Below are positions 1 to 9,798 of a DNA stretch of 64,000 nucleotides, one piece after another. The stretch is from contig NZ_CAMKWA010000003.1 in NCBI RefSeq assembly GCF_946476835.1, forward strand, positions 62,001 to 126,000. Reading direction: 5' to 3'. Under the pieces are notes generated by a model. The model was not told the DNA's origin. It saw nothing but the letters and a program-made list of their open reading frames with translations, and made no database searches. The DNA comes from an uncultured Neokomagataea sp. (GTDB taxonomy: Bacteria; Pseudomonadota; Alphaproteobacteria; Acetobacterales; Acetobacteraceae). The position numbers were made by a program, and so were the translations under genes. Each line of letters begins with the position of its first letter. Within the stretch, counting starts at the first letter, position 1.

Positions 1-1
1 T

Positions 2-2080
2 GCGGACACCGTATCAACGAATGAAACGTCAAAGAGCGAACATATTACGGTTGTAAAGCAGAGGCAGCCTTATTTGGGGCGGGTGGCGATAAAAGACGTG
101 CCCCAAAATATTATCGCACTGAGCGCCAAGACTTTACAAGAAACCGGCACGACCACATTGGCCAATGCACTGGATATGGTGAGTGGCATAGCGCATCAAA
201 ATAGTTTTGGTGGGCTATGGGATAGCTTTGCTGTGCGTGGTTTTGCTGGTGACATCAATGTGCCGAGTGGCTTTTTGGTGAATGGCTTCAACTATGGTCG
301 TGGTTTTGGTGGACCGCGGGATATGTCTGGAGTTGAGCGTATTGATGTGCTCAAGGGGCCGAGTTCTGCTTTGTTCGGGCGTGGTGAGCCAGGCGGTACA
401 GTTGATATTATTACGAAGAAGCCGCAGTTCGAGCAGCACGGTAGCTTTGGCCTACAGGGGGGCAGCTATCATGATGTGCGGGTTGAAGGTGATTATACTA
501 CACCAATCACGCAGAATATTGCCGTTCGTTTGAATGGTGCATTTGAAGATAGTGATAGTTTTCGTAATACGGTGCATACGCGCAAAGCGACGATTGCGCC
601 CTCTGTTCTTTGGAAAATAACGGATAAGACCAGCCTATCTTATCAAATGTCGTATACGCGGCAGAATATTCCGTTTGACCGTGGGGTTATTGCCCGTAAT
701 GGCCAGTTAGGAGTGGTACCTGTTAGCCGCTTCTTGGGGGAGCCTGCGGATGGCCCTAACAAGGTTAGCGATCAAGGGCATCAGGTTCAGTTGCAGCATG
801 ATTTTTCGCAAGATTGGGGGCTGCAAGCTGGGTTTGGTGATCGTTTGACAGGGCTGAAAGGGTATGGCGAAACACCGGAACTAGCGGCGGCTCGTCAGCC
901 TTTCTTCCGCGATGGGCGGACGCTTGCACGGCAACGGCGTTATCTCGATTTTCAGACGGAGGATCGTGTTGGGCGCTTAGAGGTGACCGGTCTGTTTAAG
1001 GCGTGGGGCATGAAGCATCATATTCTGGTGGGTACAGATTATGATGTGTTTGACTACGATAATACGCAGAAGCGTTATCGCCCGCCAGCACTTGTCAGTA
1101 AGCCTTCTTTTACCGCGCAAAATGCCATTGATATTTTTGCACCAGTTTATAACGCGAGTGGGACTTTACCTGAGGCGAGTACATTCGTTTTTAATCAAAA
1201 AGAAAATAGCCGTACTGCTGGTGGGTATGTGCAAGATCAGATTGATGTCACGAAGAAGGTGAAAATCCGCCTTGGGGGGCGTTATGATGATTATCGTCAG
1301 ACCATCAACTTCCACACGAATGGCACGACATCCGGGCAGTATCAGACGGCATTTAGCCCACAAGTTGGGGCGGTTTATGAGCCGATCCGTACGGTTTCAC
1401 TTTATGTGAGTTATGGTCGTGGTTTCCGTCCTAATTCGGGAACGAATTATGCGGGAACGGCCTTCCGCCCTGAACGTACGCGTGACGTGGAAATCGGTGC
1501 GAAATATAGCTCGCTTGACCGCCGGGTTGAGGTATCTATGGATGCCTTCCGTATGACGAAAGATAATATTCTGACGTCAGACCCGGTACGGACGGGTTAT
1601 TCTTTGGCGATGGGATCTGCCGTAAGCCAAGGGGTGGAAACGGATATTCATGCGGCGTTACCTTACGGTTTCCGCACAATAGCGAGTGCCTCTTATATTG
1701 ACGCGCATTCCACCTCGACGACGTTAGACCCAGATTTTGGGCGTATTGTTGCGAAAGGTGATCGGTTGTTGAACATTCCGGCATGGAGCGCGAATGTATT
1801 GCTGTTCCGAGACTTTGAGGTGGCTGGGCATGCGGCAATGTTGGGAGCAGGTGTTAATTATGTGGGGCAACGTCTGGGTGAAACTGGGACGCAATTCCAC
1901 CTGCCTGCGTATACGTTAGTACGTGTGATGGGGTCATTTAATGTGACCAAGCGTTTGGTTGTGAGTGGGCAGATTGATAATCTGACGAACCGTACCTGGT
2001 ATGCTAATAGTTATGCGGCATTATGGGTTTACCCCGGCGCGCCGAGAACATTTTCCTTGCGAGCGCGGTATGGGTTTTAA
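2..2080 (+). CDS. TonB-dependent siderophore receptor (5' end outside window)
   Basis: Outer-membrane beta-barrel that would import a ferric siderophore using TonB-ExbBD energy. The reading frame is open back to base 2, so the signal peptide and start lie before the window; an in-frame TTG at 74 is not needed as a start. The plug domain is recognisable: an ALSAKTLQETG-type opening, VRGF, then VERIDVLKGPSSALFGRGEPGG and the DIITKKP end of the plug. The rest is strand-rich barrel, and the last residue is Phe, as usual for outer-membrane proteins. It resembles the FhuE/FpvA/ferrichrome receptor group. Substrate is not predictable from this sequence. A bidirectional-looking terminator follows, facing a second receptor gene. 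Confidence 0.9.
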   Translation, partial: ADTVSTNETSKSEHITVVKQRQPYLGRVAIKDVPQNIIALSAKTLQETGTTTLANALDMVSGIAHQNSFGGLWDSFAVRGFAGDINVPSGFLVNGFNYGRGFGGPRDMSGVERIDVLKGPSSALFGRGEPGGTVDIITKKPQFEQHGSFGLQGGSYHDVRVEGDYTTPITQNIAVRLNGAFEDSDSFRNTVHTRKATIAPSVLWKITDKTSLSYQMSYTRQNIPFDRGVIARNGQLGVVPVSRFLGEPADGPNKVSDQGHQVQLQHDFSQDWGLQAGFGDRLTGLKGYGETPELAAARQPFFRDGRTLARQRRYLDFQTEDRVGRLEVTGLFKAWGMKHHILVGTDYDVFDYDNTQKRYRPPALVSKPSFTAQNAIDIFAPVYNASGTLPEASTFVFNQKENSRTAGGYVQDQIDVTKKVKIRLGGRYDDYRQTINFHTNGTTSGQYQTAFSPQVGAVYEPIRTVSLYVSYGRGFRPNSGTNYAGTAFRPERTRDVEIGAKYSSLDRRVEVSMDAFRMTKDNILTSDPVRTGYSLAMGSAVSQGVETDIHAALPYGFRTIASASYIDAHSTSTTLDPDFGRIVAKGDRLLNIPAWSANVLLFRDFEVAGHAAMLGAGVNYVGQRLGETGTQFHLPAYTLVRVMGSFNVTKRLVVSGQIDNLTNRTWYANSYAALWVYPGAPRTFSLRARYGF

Positions 2081-2082
2081 AC

Positions 2083-2113
2083 AAAAAGGGAAGCCGTTGA
2101 ACCTCCCTTTTTT
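2083..2113. terminator. Terminator between convergent receptor genes
   Basis: AAAAAGGGA at 2083-2091 pairs with TCCCTTTTT at 2104-2112, with an A-run on the left and a T-run on the right. It can therefore end transcription from both sides. It lies in the 54-bp gap between the stop codons of the two receptor genes. Confidence 0.75.
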
Positions 2114-2134
2114 ATGTGTATGACCCAAGAACGC

Positions 2135-5100
2135 TTACAGGCTGACGTTCACGCCAAACTGGAAGCTACGACCAATGATACCGGCTTGTGACCATGAAGA
2201 GTTGTACAAGTAGGCGCCATATGTCCCGAAGTCATATGGAGATTTGAAGCCGAAGATGTTGTACACATTTGTGTAAAGGCCGACGCGCTTGTTTAACTGG
2301 TAGTTCAGTGTCAAGTCGACGTCCCAGAAGCTTTTCACGCTGCACTGGTTTTGCGGCACGAAGGAGCTGTTGCTTGGTACGACAGATGTTGAGCAATCAT
2401 TGGCCGTATTCGGGCCATTGGCATCTTCAGCCGTCGTTTTATAGCCGCTCGTATAGTAAACTGTGGCCGTTGCGGTGAGCTTTTTATAGATAACAGTATT
2501 AGCCCAGTTGGCGCGCCATTGAGGGGTGCCGGACCCAGAAGTGGTGTTGTATGGGCCTAATGTCCCGGCAAAACGCTCAATACCGAGGCCCGGCATGGAC
2601 ATGTTGTAGCGGTGCGTCCATGTGGCTTCGCCTTTGCTGTACCAAGTCACGTCACGCAGGAAGCCGCGTAGCGGAATATTGGCAGAGAACTCAGCTTCCA
2701 CACCATCGGTCATGACGTAGCTAGTATTGACGTAGCCGAGGTTGATTTGCGCTGGGCGTACTGGTGCCGTTGGGTTTTGTACGTCTGGAATATCCGGCTG
2801 CACGGAGACGCCAGCGGGGAGCGCTTGTCCTGTGATATAAGCATTCGCGACCGACTTGTAGGATACAGGGTTTGGCGCGATGTAGTTGGATTTTTTGATG
2901 TAGTAATAGTCAACAGACAGGGTGACGTTGCTGGCAGGAGTGAGTACCATGCCGCCGGTGAAGTTCGACGAAATTTCGGGCTTGAGGTTTGGGTTCCCTG
3001 CTGTGTTCAGGCCGATGCTGTAAGATTGTGCGTAGTTGTTTGGGGTGCCATTTGGGTTTTGGTGCTGTGCCAACCATGCTGTGTTCGTGATAGCGTATGG
3101 AACATACCCCACCTGTGAACCGCCAGTTTCAGCAAAGCTTGGGACACGGAAGCCATTTGTGTAGGTGCCGCGCAGGGTCAGCTCATGCAGAGGGCGGAAG
3201 TTTACGCCGACTTTTGGTGAGAAGTGGCTGAACCCTTCAGAGTAATGGTCAAAGCGGCCTGACGTATCGATGCTCAACATTTTTACGACAGGAATACCCA
3301 CTTCGTAAAAGCCCGATTCAACCCAGCGGCTGCCGACAGCATTGAAGGGGTTAATTTTACCTGTGTATTGAGCGCCAAGGTCGGAGAAGTTTACAGGGTT
3401 TGCGCTTGGGTCATTGAGAGATTCATAGCGAACATTGGCACCGAGAGCGAGGTTCACCATACCGCCGGGGAGGTGGAACAGGCCTTTGCTCAAAACAGCT
3501 TCGCCAGAATACATCTGAGTGAGTGCATTCATGACATTGGTCGGCGCGATGGATTGGCGCACAGCATCCGTGTTCAGCCATGGTTCAATGAAGTTATAGG
3601 TGCCGTTTGCAACAGCTTGGCGGATGCCATTGATGGTGGGCACGCCTGTGATGGTTTGTTGGAGTTTTGTGTTCATGCCAACGAAGTTGACGTCATAGTT
3701 CCAGTTGCCACCCCAATGGGAGGGCTGCCAGCCGCTGAGACGGGTTGAGCCACGGAAGTTCTGGCTAAATTCCGTAGTGGTTGGAACCATGTCACCGAAA
3801 GTATAATAGATTTGTGCCGGAGTACCTTGTGCAGCATAGGGATTGTTCGGGTTCAACTGGCCATTGGACAAGTAAACTGGCAGAACAATGCTGCGCGTAT
3901 CTGCTAATCGAGACTGAGTTTGGCTTCGGATAGAGGCCGGAGAGCCGGTAGAATAGGATAAATTCTGCGAGTAGGTGAACATGGATGTCCACTCTGCGCG
4001 TGGCCCTACATCGACTGTCAGGTGGCCTGTGGCTTCGATACGACGGTCTTCGGGCGTGATGAGGCTGTAGTTGTTCACAGTATCTTGCGTACATGCGGAA
4101 CTAACAGAACCGGTGGGGGTGCCGGCGGCATACCCACGCACAATTTGGGTTTTGCAATTTGATGGATTGAGTAAATTCCAACCACCAACGCCGCCACCCT
4201 TGCCGTTGCTCGGGCGTACCATGGCGGCAGGTGTTGCGCTGAAATTCGCGATGCTTCCGTCTGACGCAAGGATATTGGTTTGGCCGTTTGTACCGCCGAT
4301 GCTAGTCAGATCGCTGGTTTTGAAGGGGTAACCAAGTTGACGATTGTAAAGGGCATCGTCGTTTTGATATTCGGCGTTAACGTAAAAATTGTAACCGTCA
4401 CGGGCTAAGGAGCCGTGGCCGTATGTGGCGTAGAGGCGTTGGTGCCCGTTATCTCCGCGTTGTGTTAGGCCACCTTCAGCATTGCCTTCAAAGCCTTGAA
4501 TTTCTTTGCGGGTGATCATGTTAATGACGCCCGCAACAGCGTCGGCGCCGTAAGTTGCGGAGCCACCATCTTTTTTAACGTCGACGGTCTGGATCAAGGA
4601 CATCGGGATCCAGTTTGTATCGACGAAGTTACGTTCACCGTCATCGGAGAGCGGATAGTAGGAAAGGCGTTGGCCATCCATCAAAACCAGTGTGGAATCA
4701 ACCGTGAGGCCATGCATGGATGGTGCAGAGGCACCTTGAGCAAAAGCACCATTCGCCGAGAAAGCGGAGGTAAGGTTGCCAGACCCGTTGGAAGAAATGG
4801 ATTGTAGCATTTGCGTAACGGTTTTGAGGCCGCGTCGCTGCATGTCTTTTGTGTTCAGGCGCGTAATGGGAGAGGCATTGCGCAGGTTGGGATCGTGTAG
4901 AAGCGTGCCCGTAACAATCATGTGTTCCGAGCCGGATGCCTCAATTTGTTCGGGCTGCGATGCAGCTTCGATAGATGCCTTTTGGTGCTGTGCTGTAGCT
5001 GGTGTTGCTGGCGCAGCAACGCTGCTGTGCACGGGAATTGTGTGTGCAGCAGAGCTATGGGGCTTTTGGTGATGCGTTTTTTTAATTTTATCAGCGGCAT

Positions 5101-5200
5101 AGGCATTGCAGCTCATGATGCCTGTGAGGGCTGAAAATGAGAGCAATGCTGCGCTTTTGAGATGGCGTTTTGTAAAATATTTTTGTGTTCGTTCGGTCAT
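2135..5200 (-). CDS. Large TonB-dependent receptor
   Basis: Outer-membrane receptor of 1021 residues with an N-terminal signal sequence (residues about 1-35, ending near NAYAADK) and a low-complexity His/Pro/Ala/Gln linker before the plug. The plug begins around residue 95 (MIVTGTLL) and contains SMHGLTVDSTLVLMDGQRL and the GGSATYGADAVAGVINMITRK end typical of the RagA/CirA/BtuB-like class. The barrel shows the TYTNGFRVPSFAE region and a C-terminal strand ending FQFGVNVSL. Some family members carry non-siderophore ligands (sugars, peptides, cobalamin), so the substrate is open. The gene stands alone; its upstream region carries repeated GTTACGTT elements. Confidence 0.88.
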   Translation of the reverse strand: MTERTQKYFTKRHLKSAALLSFSALTGIMSCNAYAADKIKKTHHQKPHSSAAHTIPVHSSVAAPATPATAQHQKASIEAASQPEQIEASGSEHMIVTGTLLHDPNLRNASPITRLNTKDMQRRGLKTVTQMLQSISSNGSGNLTSAFSANGAFAQGASAPSMHGLTVDSTLVLMDGQRLSYYPLSDDGERNFVDTNWIPMSLIQTVDVKKDGGSATYGADAVAGVINMITRKEIQGFEGNAEGGLTQRGDNGHQRLYATYGHGSLARDGYNFYVNAEYQNDDALYNRQLGYPFKTSDLTSIGGTNGQTNILASDGSIANFSATPAAMVRPSNGKGGGVGGWNLLNPSNCKTQIVRGYAAGTPTGSVSSACTQDTVNNYSLITPEDRRIEATGHLTVDVGPRAEWTSMFTYSQNLSYSTGSPASIRSQTQSRLADTRSIVLPVYLSNGQLNPNNPYAAQGTPAQIYYTFGDMVPTTTEFSQNFRGSTRLSGWQPSHWGGNWNYDVNFVGMNTKLQQTITGVPTINGIRQAVANGTYNFIEPWLNTDAVRQSIAPTNVMNALTQMYSGEAVLSKGLFHLPGGMVNLALGANVRYESLNDPSANPVNFSDLGAQYTGKINPFNAVGSRWVESGFYEVGIPVVKMLSIDTSGRFDHYSEGFSHFSPKVGVNFRPLHELTLRGTYTNGFRVPSFAETGGSQVGYVPYAITNTAWLAQHQNPNGTPNNYAQSYSIGLNTAGNPNLKPEISSNFTGGMVLTPASNVTLSVDYYYIKKSNYIAPNPVSYKSVANAYITGQALPAGVSVQPDIPDVQNPTAPVRPAQINLGYVNTSYVMTDGVEAEFSANIPLRGFLRDVTWYSKGEATWTHRYNMSMPGLGIERFAGTLGPYNTTSGSGTPQWRANWANTVIYKKLTATATVYYTSGYKTTAEDANGPNTANDCSTSVVPSNSSFVPQNQCSVKSFWDVDLTLNYQLNKRVGLYTNVYNIFGFKSPYDFGTYGAYLYNSSWSQAGIIGRSFQFGVNVSL

Positions 5201-5251
5201 AATACGGCCTACAGATCAGTATGAATGTTGTGTTTTTGCGGAAGAAACATA

Positions 5252-5319
5252 CGTTACGTTGCGCAAAGTTAATGTTACGTTTTGCAGAAATGTAAAATAT
5301 TTTCTAGATATAACGTTAC
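5252..5319. promoter_or_regulatory. Repeated GTTACGTT elements upstream of receptor gene
   Basis: In the AT-rich leader of the large receptor gene, CGTTACGTT (5252-5260) and TGTTACGTT (5273-5281) are spaced 21 bp start to start, about two helical turns. A palindromic AACGTT/GTAAC-type copy lies near 5312-5319. This looks like a multi-site operator. No known regulator consensus was matched. Confidence 0.35.
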
Positions 5320-5371
5320 AGAAGGCGATCTTTTTGTAAAAAGTGATTTATTAGACACATTTTTACTAATT

Positions 5372-5812
5372 TTATGAGTTAAATGTGCTGTTCGGTGTTT
5401 GGAAAAGTTCAAGCTGTTTACGTGTCGTTGTAACTTGACGTGGCTGTCGTTCCAGCCAAGCACCTATGAGGGCGCTGATAAAATGTTGCTCGCTTTTTGA
5501 AAGAGGGCGGCCTTCGGGGATGTTATGCCATTTGGCTAAGCAACCGCGGCAGCAAGACGCGGTGGCATGTTGGGCGGTGAACACCGGATGCCCACGCATG
5601 GGGGTTTGTTTGCCGTCATGATGTGGAAATGCTGGTGCTAAGCGAGTTTGTATAAAGTGTTGGGCGTGTTGTGTGATGGTCGTCATGGCGCGTGTAGACA
5701 AGTAGCGCTGGTCCCGGGCAGACAAGGTAAAACGCGTCCTGAATGGAGAACGTTGTAAGCGCGTGAGTACGTGCGCAATTGTGTTTGGTGGTTCTGGCAT
5801 GAGGGGGTACAT
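5372..5812 (-). CDS. DUF4186 family protein
   Basis: A 146-residue cytoplasmic protein. From memory it matches the DUF4186 family: the central stretch runs HDGKQTPMRGHPVFTAQHA then TASCCRGCLAKWHNIP, with a conserved Cys pair plus CxxC-like cysteines and several His that suggest metal binding. The start at 5812 has GAGG six bases upstream. Molecular function is unknown for the family. It sits between the large receptor gene and another small gene, all on the minus strand, but gaps of 45 bp and more give no firm operon evidence. Confidence 0.75.
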   Translation of the reverse strand: MYPLMPEPPNTIAHVLTRLQRSPFRTRFTLSARDQRYLSTRAMTTITQHAQHFIQTRLAPAFPHHDGKQTPMRGHPVFTAQHATASCCRGCLAKWHNIPEGRPLSKSEQHFISALIGAWLERQPRQVTTTRKQLELFQTPNSTFNS

Positions 5813-5856
5813 GGTGAGCCTCGGCAGCGATGGTCACAACCGAGGCATTCTTTGTT

Positions 5857-6279
5857 TTAGAAAATATCTTTGATCAGGTCGTCGCCAATGGCGAAGCCAG
5901 CACCCGCCTCAACGGAGCGCGCAAAGCCTGAGTTGAGGATATTTGAGAAAAAGCCGCCATTGGCTGCTTGTGGTGCAGGAGCAATCGGTGGCTGCACGGG
6001 GGCACTTTGCTGGACAAAGCCTTGTGGTGCGTAATTTTGATTTTGTGATGCGTTGGACAAGGCGGCGTGGAGTTGTTGCAGCAGGGTGGCAACTTGCTGC
6101 TGTTCAGCTTGGAAGGCCAGTGCGAGTTCACGTAGGTCCAAGGCCCATTCGCGGGCTTGTTGGTCACCGCTTTGTGCGGCGAGCTGCATCTTAGAGCCGA
6201 GTGTTTGAAGAGCCTGTGCGGATTGTTGTGATTGTTGTTGAAGTTGGTTGTAGGCCTGTTCGATAGTTTGGACGTCCAT
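5857..6279 (-). CDS. Small Gln/Ala-rich coiled-coil protein
   Basis: A hypothetical protein of about 140 residues. The N-terminal half (QTIEQAYNQLQQQSQQ onward) is Gln-rich and should form a long helix or coiled coil. The middle is Pro/Gln/Ala-rich linker, and the C-terminus is Gly/Phe-rich (GGFFSNILNSGFARSVEAG). It loosely recalls DUF2076-type architecture, but I do not assign it. An AAAAGGA stretch lies eight bases before the ATG at 6279; another in-frame ATG two codons upstream (6285) is too close to that site. Confidence 0.6.
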   Translation of the reverse strand: MDVQTIEQAYNQLQQQSQQSAQALQTLGSKMQLAAQSGDQQAREWALDLRELALAFQAEQQQVATLLQQLHAALSNASQNQNYAPQGFVQQSAPVQPPIAPAPQAANGGFFSNILNSGFARSVEAGAGFAIGDDLIKDIF

Positions 6280-6426
6280 GGCCATAATCCTTTTATGATG
6301 TTCAGTGTCTGGCGCTATCGTGCCCGTCATGGGCAATATGGTTGATAACGCTTGGGAAAACGTATGGTAGGCTAATATGTTTCCTTTAGGGCGTGATTGC
6401 CTGTGTATGTGGTGGTGTAAGGTAAA

Positions 6427-8649
6427 ATGGCTAAGAAAACCTCAGCGCGTCAGCGCCCAGCATCTATGCCGATGACATCTTTCCGGCCGGAGAAACAGGC
6501 TGCAAAACCGAAAACACGGCGGCTTGTGGTGCATTCGGAGTATGAGCCTGCGGGAGATCAACCAACGGCGATTGCGGAGTTGGTCGCGGGTGTTGAACGT
6601 GATGAGCGTGATCAGGTGTTATTGGGTGTTACAGGGTCCGGCAAAACCTTCACCATGGCCAAGGTGATTGAAGCGACGCAGAAACCAACGCTGATTTTGG
6701 CCCCGAATAAGACGCTGGCAGCACAGCTTTATGGAGAAATGAAGCAGTTTTTTCCAGAAAATGCAGTCGAGTATTTTGTATCATACTACGATTATTATCA
6801 GCCCGAAGCGTATGTGCCGCGTTCTGATACGTATATTGAAAAAGACAGCCAAATTAACGAACAAATTGACCGTATGCGCCATGCCGCGACACAGGCTCTT
6901 TTGGAGCGTAATGATGTTGTGATTGTGGCGTCTGTCTCTTGTATTTATGGTATTGGTTCTGTTGAAACCTACTCCAAAATGGTGGTGCGTTTGGAGGTTG
7001 GGGGTGAGATTGACCGCGAAAAGCTGATTAAGGCGCTCGTTGAGTTGCAATATCGGCGTAATGATGCCGCCTTTGAGCGCGGGACGTTCCGTGTGCGCGG
7101 CGAACAAGTTGATATTTTCCCGGTACAGAATGAGGATCGTGCTTGGCGTGTGTCTTTGTTTGGGGATGAGATTGATCAGATCATTGAGTTTGATCCGCTT
7201 ACGGGCAATAAAACAGCCGATCTGGCTGAGATCAGCGTATACGCAAACTCCCATTATGTAACGCCACGCCCAACGCTTAATCAGGCGATGATTGGCATTA
7301 AGAAAGAGTTGAAGACCCGTTTGGAGCAGTTCCAAGCGGAGGGCAAGGTGCTTGAGGCAGAGCGTTTGTCCCAGCGTACGGCGTTTGATCTGGAAATGAT
7401 CGAAACAACGGGTGTGTGTAAGGGGATTGAAAACTACTCCCGTTATTTGTCTGGTCGCGGGCCGGGCGATCCACCGCCGACATTGTTTGAATATTTGCCA
7501 GAAGATGCACTGCTGGTCGTGGATGAAAGCCATGTCACCGTGCCGCAAATCGGCGGGATGGAACGCGGTGATAGGGCGCGGAAAACGGTCTTGTCGGATT
7601 TTGGCTTCCGGCTGCCGTCCTGCATGGATAACCGCCCGCTCTCCTTTGATGAATGGAATTTGTTTCGGCCACAGACTGTGTGTGTGTCTGCGACACCCGG
7701 CCCGTGGGAAATGGAGCAAACCGGAGGTGTATTTGCTGAACAAATTATTCGCCCAACGGGGTTGATTGACCCAGTTACGGATGTGCGCCCGGTTGAAGGG
7801 CAGGTTGATGATGTTTTGCACGAAATTCGCGCTACTATCACTAAAGGTGGCCGCGTGCTGGTGACGACACTGACCAAGCGGATGTCTGAAGATCTCACGG
7901 AATATTTGGGTGAGGCTGGCGTTAAGGTCCGGTATTTACATTCGGACGTGGATACATTGGAGCGGATTGAGATTATCCGTGATTTGCGCCTAGGCGCGTT
8001 TGATGTGCTTGTCGGAATTAACTTGCTGCGCGAAGGCTTGGATATTCCGGAATGTTCGTTGGTGGCTATCTTGGATGCGGATAAAGAAGGGTTTCTCCGG
8101 TCTCGGACGTCTCTGATCCAGACGATTGGTCGTGCCGCACGTAATGTGGATGGTCGTGTCCTGCTGTATGCGGATAAAATGACGGATAGTCTGACCTATG
8201 CCATTGAAGAAACAGCACGGCGGCGTGCGCGGCAGATGGCCTTTAATGAAGAGTATGGCATTACGCCGCAGACGGTACGGTCACGCATTGGCGATGCGAT
8301 GTCGTCTGTCTTTGAGCAAGATTATGTGACGGTAGCGCCGGATCAGGCGAAAGATACGCAGCAATTTGTTGGTAAGTCTCTGCCGGAGACGATGAAAGAA
8401 CTGGAGAAGCAGATGCGAGATGCCGCTGCGAATCTGGACTTTGAGCAGGCTGCGCGCTTGCGTGATGAAATCCGGCGCTTGGAGGCCATTGATATGGGCT
8501 TGGAGCCGCCACCACTTCCGACATCAACAGCGGGCCGCCCGGGTATTCAGAAAACCGCTAAAGTCTCAGCTCCAGTGCCTTTGGGGCCGGGTGGCGGTGG
8601 TTACGATCCTGCGAAAAAGCGGGGTGGACAAGGCCGTAAGAAGCGTTAA
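6427..8649 (+). CDS. uvrB: UvrABC excision nuclease subunit B
   Basis: Helicase-like damage-verification subunit of nucleotide excision repair; it is loaded by UvrA and then recruits UvrC. Walker A is GVTGSGKTF near residue 67. The beta-hairpin region carries [12 protein letters not shown], the DEAD-type box is VVDESHV, and helicase motif VI is [13 protein letters not shown] domain ([15 protein letters not shown]) lies near residue 675 and binds UvrC. At 740 residues it is longer than the usual 660-700 because of a basic N-terminal extension of about 30 residues and a Gly/Lys/Arg-rich tail. No LexA box was recognised upstream. Confidence 0.98.
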   Translation: MAKKTSARQRPASMPMTSFRPEKQAAKPKTRRLVVHSEYEPAGDQPTAIAELVAGVERDERDQVLLGVTGSGKTFTMAKVIEATQKPTLILAPNKTLAAQLYGEMKQFFPENAVEYFVSYYDYYQPEAYVPRSDTYIEKDSQINEQIDRMRHAATQALLERNDVVIVASVSCIYGIGSVETYSKMVVRLEVGGEIDREKLIKALVELQYRRNDAAFERGTFRVRGEQVDIFPVQNEDRAWRVSLFGDEIDQIIEFDPLTGNKTADLAEISVYANSHYVTPRPTLNQAMIGIKKELKTRLEQFQAEGKVLEAERLSQRTAFDLEMIETTGVCKGIENYSRYLSGRGPGDPPPTLFEYLPEDALLVVDESHVTVPQIGGMERGDRARKTVLSDFGFRLPSCMDNRPLSFDEWNLFRPQTVCVSATPGPWEMEQTGGVFAEQIIRPTGLIDPVTDVRPVEGQVDDVLHEIRATITKGGRVLVTTLTKRMSEDLTEYLGEAGVKVRYLHSDVDTLERIEIIRDLRLGAFDVLVGINLLREGLDIPECSLVAILDADKEGFLRSRTSLIQTIGRAARNVDGRVLLYADKMTDSLTYAIEETARRRARQMAFNEEYGITPQTVRSRIGDAMSSVFEQDYVTVAPDQAKDTQQFVGKSLPETMKELEKQMRDAAANLDFEQAARLRDEIRRLEAIDMGLEPPPLPTSTAGRPGIQKTAKVSAPVPLGPGGGGYDPAKKRGGQGRKKR

Positions 8650-8698
8650 TCCCTGCGGGAAAGAGTACAACCTACAGCGCAAAAGGCAGGCATACCCC

Positions 8699-9595
8699 AT
8701 GATCGAACTGACCAAAGGGCACAACACCGTCACGGTTTTTCCAGAGTTGGGTGGCGCGCTGGGCGCATGGTGTTTTGATGGGCAAGAGGTATTTCTGCCC
8801 GTCGCGAATGCGGATTTGAAGGCGCAGAAGGGCGAGGCCGTTGGGGCGTATCCGCTGGTGCCGTATTCAAACCGGATTGCGGATGGTCGTTTTGAAGTGG
8901 ATGGGAACGCGTATCAGCTAGACCGTAATATGGGGGACCACCCGCATACGATTCACGGTAATGGTTGGGAATTGCCGTGGACGGTCGCGCATAAGACAGA
9001 GAGCCATGTTGTGCTCACGCTGGAACACCGCCCGAATGTTGAGGCGCGGCAAGATGAGCGGCAATGGCCTTTCGCTTATCGTGCGGTGCTCGTGTATCAA
9101 CTGCATAATGATGGCCTAGAAGTTGAGATGGTCGTCGAGAATTTGGATGATGTGGAGCAGCCTGTCGGGTTTGGTTTCCATCCCTTTTTAGCAGCCCAAG
9201 GACCAGCGACGCTGCGCTTTGAAGCAGATGCTGTCTGGATTACGGATGCGCAGGGATTGCCTATTCGTCATGAAAAGACGGAGGGTGAGTGGTCTTTTGC
9301 GCAGCCCGTTGATGCGCATGCGCGGTTTATTGATAATTGCTTTGCCGGTTTCAAAGGGGGGGCAGAGTTAGTGCGGCCAGAGGCTGGATTAACGGTTCGT
9401 GTTGAAGCTGATCCGATCTTTCAGCATGCGGTCGTTTTCACGGCACCGGATGGGCCATTTGTCGCGCTAGAGCCGGTGACGAATATGACGGATGCGATTA
9501 ACCGCTCAGAAATTGCCGGGCGTGGTCTGCATGTGTTGAAGCCGGGCGCTCGCATTGGTGGGGCTATGCGCTTTCGTATTGCCCGTTCTGCTTAA
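8699..9595 (+). CDS. Aldose 1-epimerase family protein
   Basis: A GalM-like mutarotase of 298 residues, interconverting alpha and beta anomers of hexoses in the cytoplasm. Recognisable features are GAYPLVPYSNRI (substrate-site Asn-Arg), the His of HTIHGNGWELPW, VGFGFHPF (second catalytic His), and near the end ALEPVTNMTDAIN, which includes the catalytic Glu. An in-frame reading extends back into uvrB, but ATG 8699, preceded by AAAGGCAGG, matches the family N-terminus. It is 49 bp after uvrB. The exact sugar is unknown; short alphaproteobacterial members are often annotated only as aldose epimerase. Confidence 0.9.
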   Translation: MIELTKGHNTVTVFPELGGALGAWCFDGQEVFLPVANADLKAQKGEAVGAYPLVPYSNRIADGRFEVDGNAYQLDRNMGDHPHTIHGNGWELPWTVAHKTESHVVLTLEHRPNVEARQDERQWPFAYRAVLVYQLHNDGLEVEMVVENLDDVEQPVGFGFHPFLAAQGPATLRFEADAVWITDAQGLPIRHEKTEGEWSFAQPVDAHARFIDNCFAGFKGGAELVRPEAGLTVRVEADPIFQHAVVFTAPDGPFVALEPVTNMTDAINRSEIAGRGLHVLKPGARIGGAMRFRIARSA

Positions 9596-9621
9596 GGGGT
9601 ATGCTTCTGGGCCAGCATTGC

Positions 9622-9635
9622 TTGATGCAGGTCAA
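9622..9635. promoter_or_regulatory. FNR/CRP-type box upstream of alcohol dehydrogenase
   Basis: TTGATGCAGGTCAA matches the FNR/ANR consensus TTGAT-N4-ATCAA with one mismatch (G for A at the start of the right half). It lies 164 bp before the Fe-type alcohol dehydrogenase start, in a region without genes. Oxygen-responsive control is inferred, not shown. Confidence 0.45.
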
Positions 9636-9798
9636 GTTATGCTGAAAGGGAAGGCATAGGGTGATGTTGTCCGGCGGGGAGAGCTTATGAAAACCGCCCG
9701 GCAGCATGTTGCCCCCCTGATAAGTGTGGGGCCCGTGCCCCGGGGGTGAGGCTTTCCTTCGCTGATCGGACTGTTTTTGTCAGCGCAGGAGCCAGACC

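Noticed and set aside
6781-7821. Long minus-strand open frame of 346 codons opposite uvrB
   Set aside because: It is the antisense shadow of uvrB. The protein is His/Arg/Thr-rich and lacks a credible ribosome site, while uvrB shows every expected motif.
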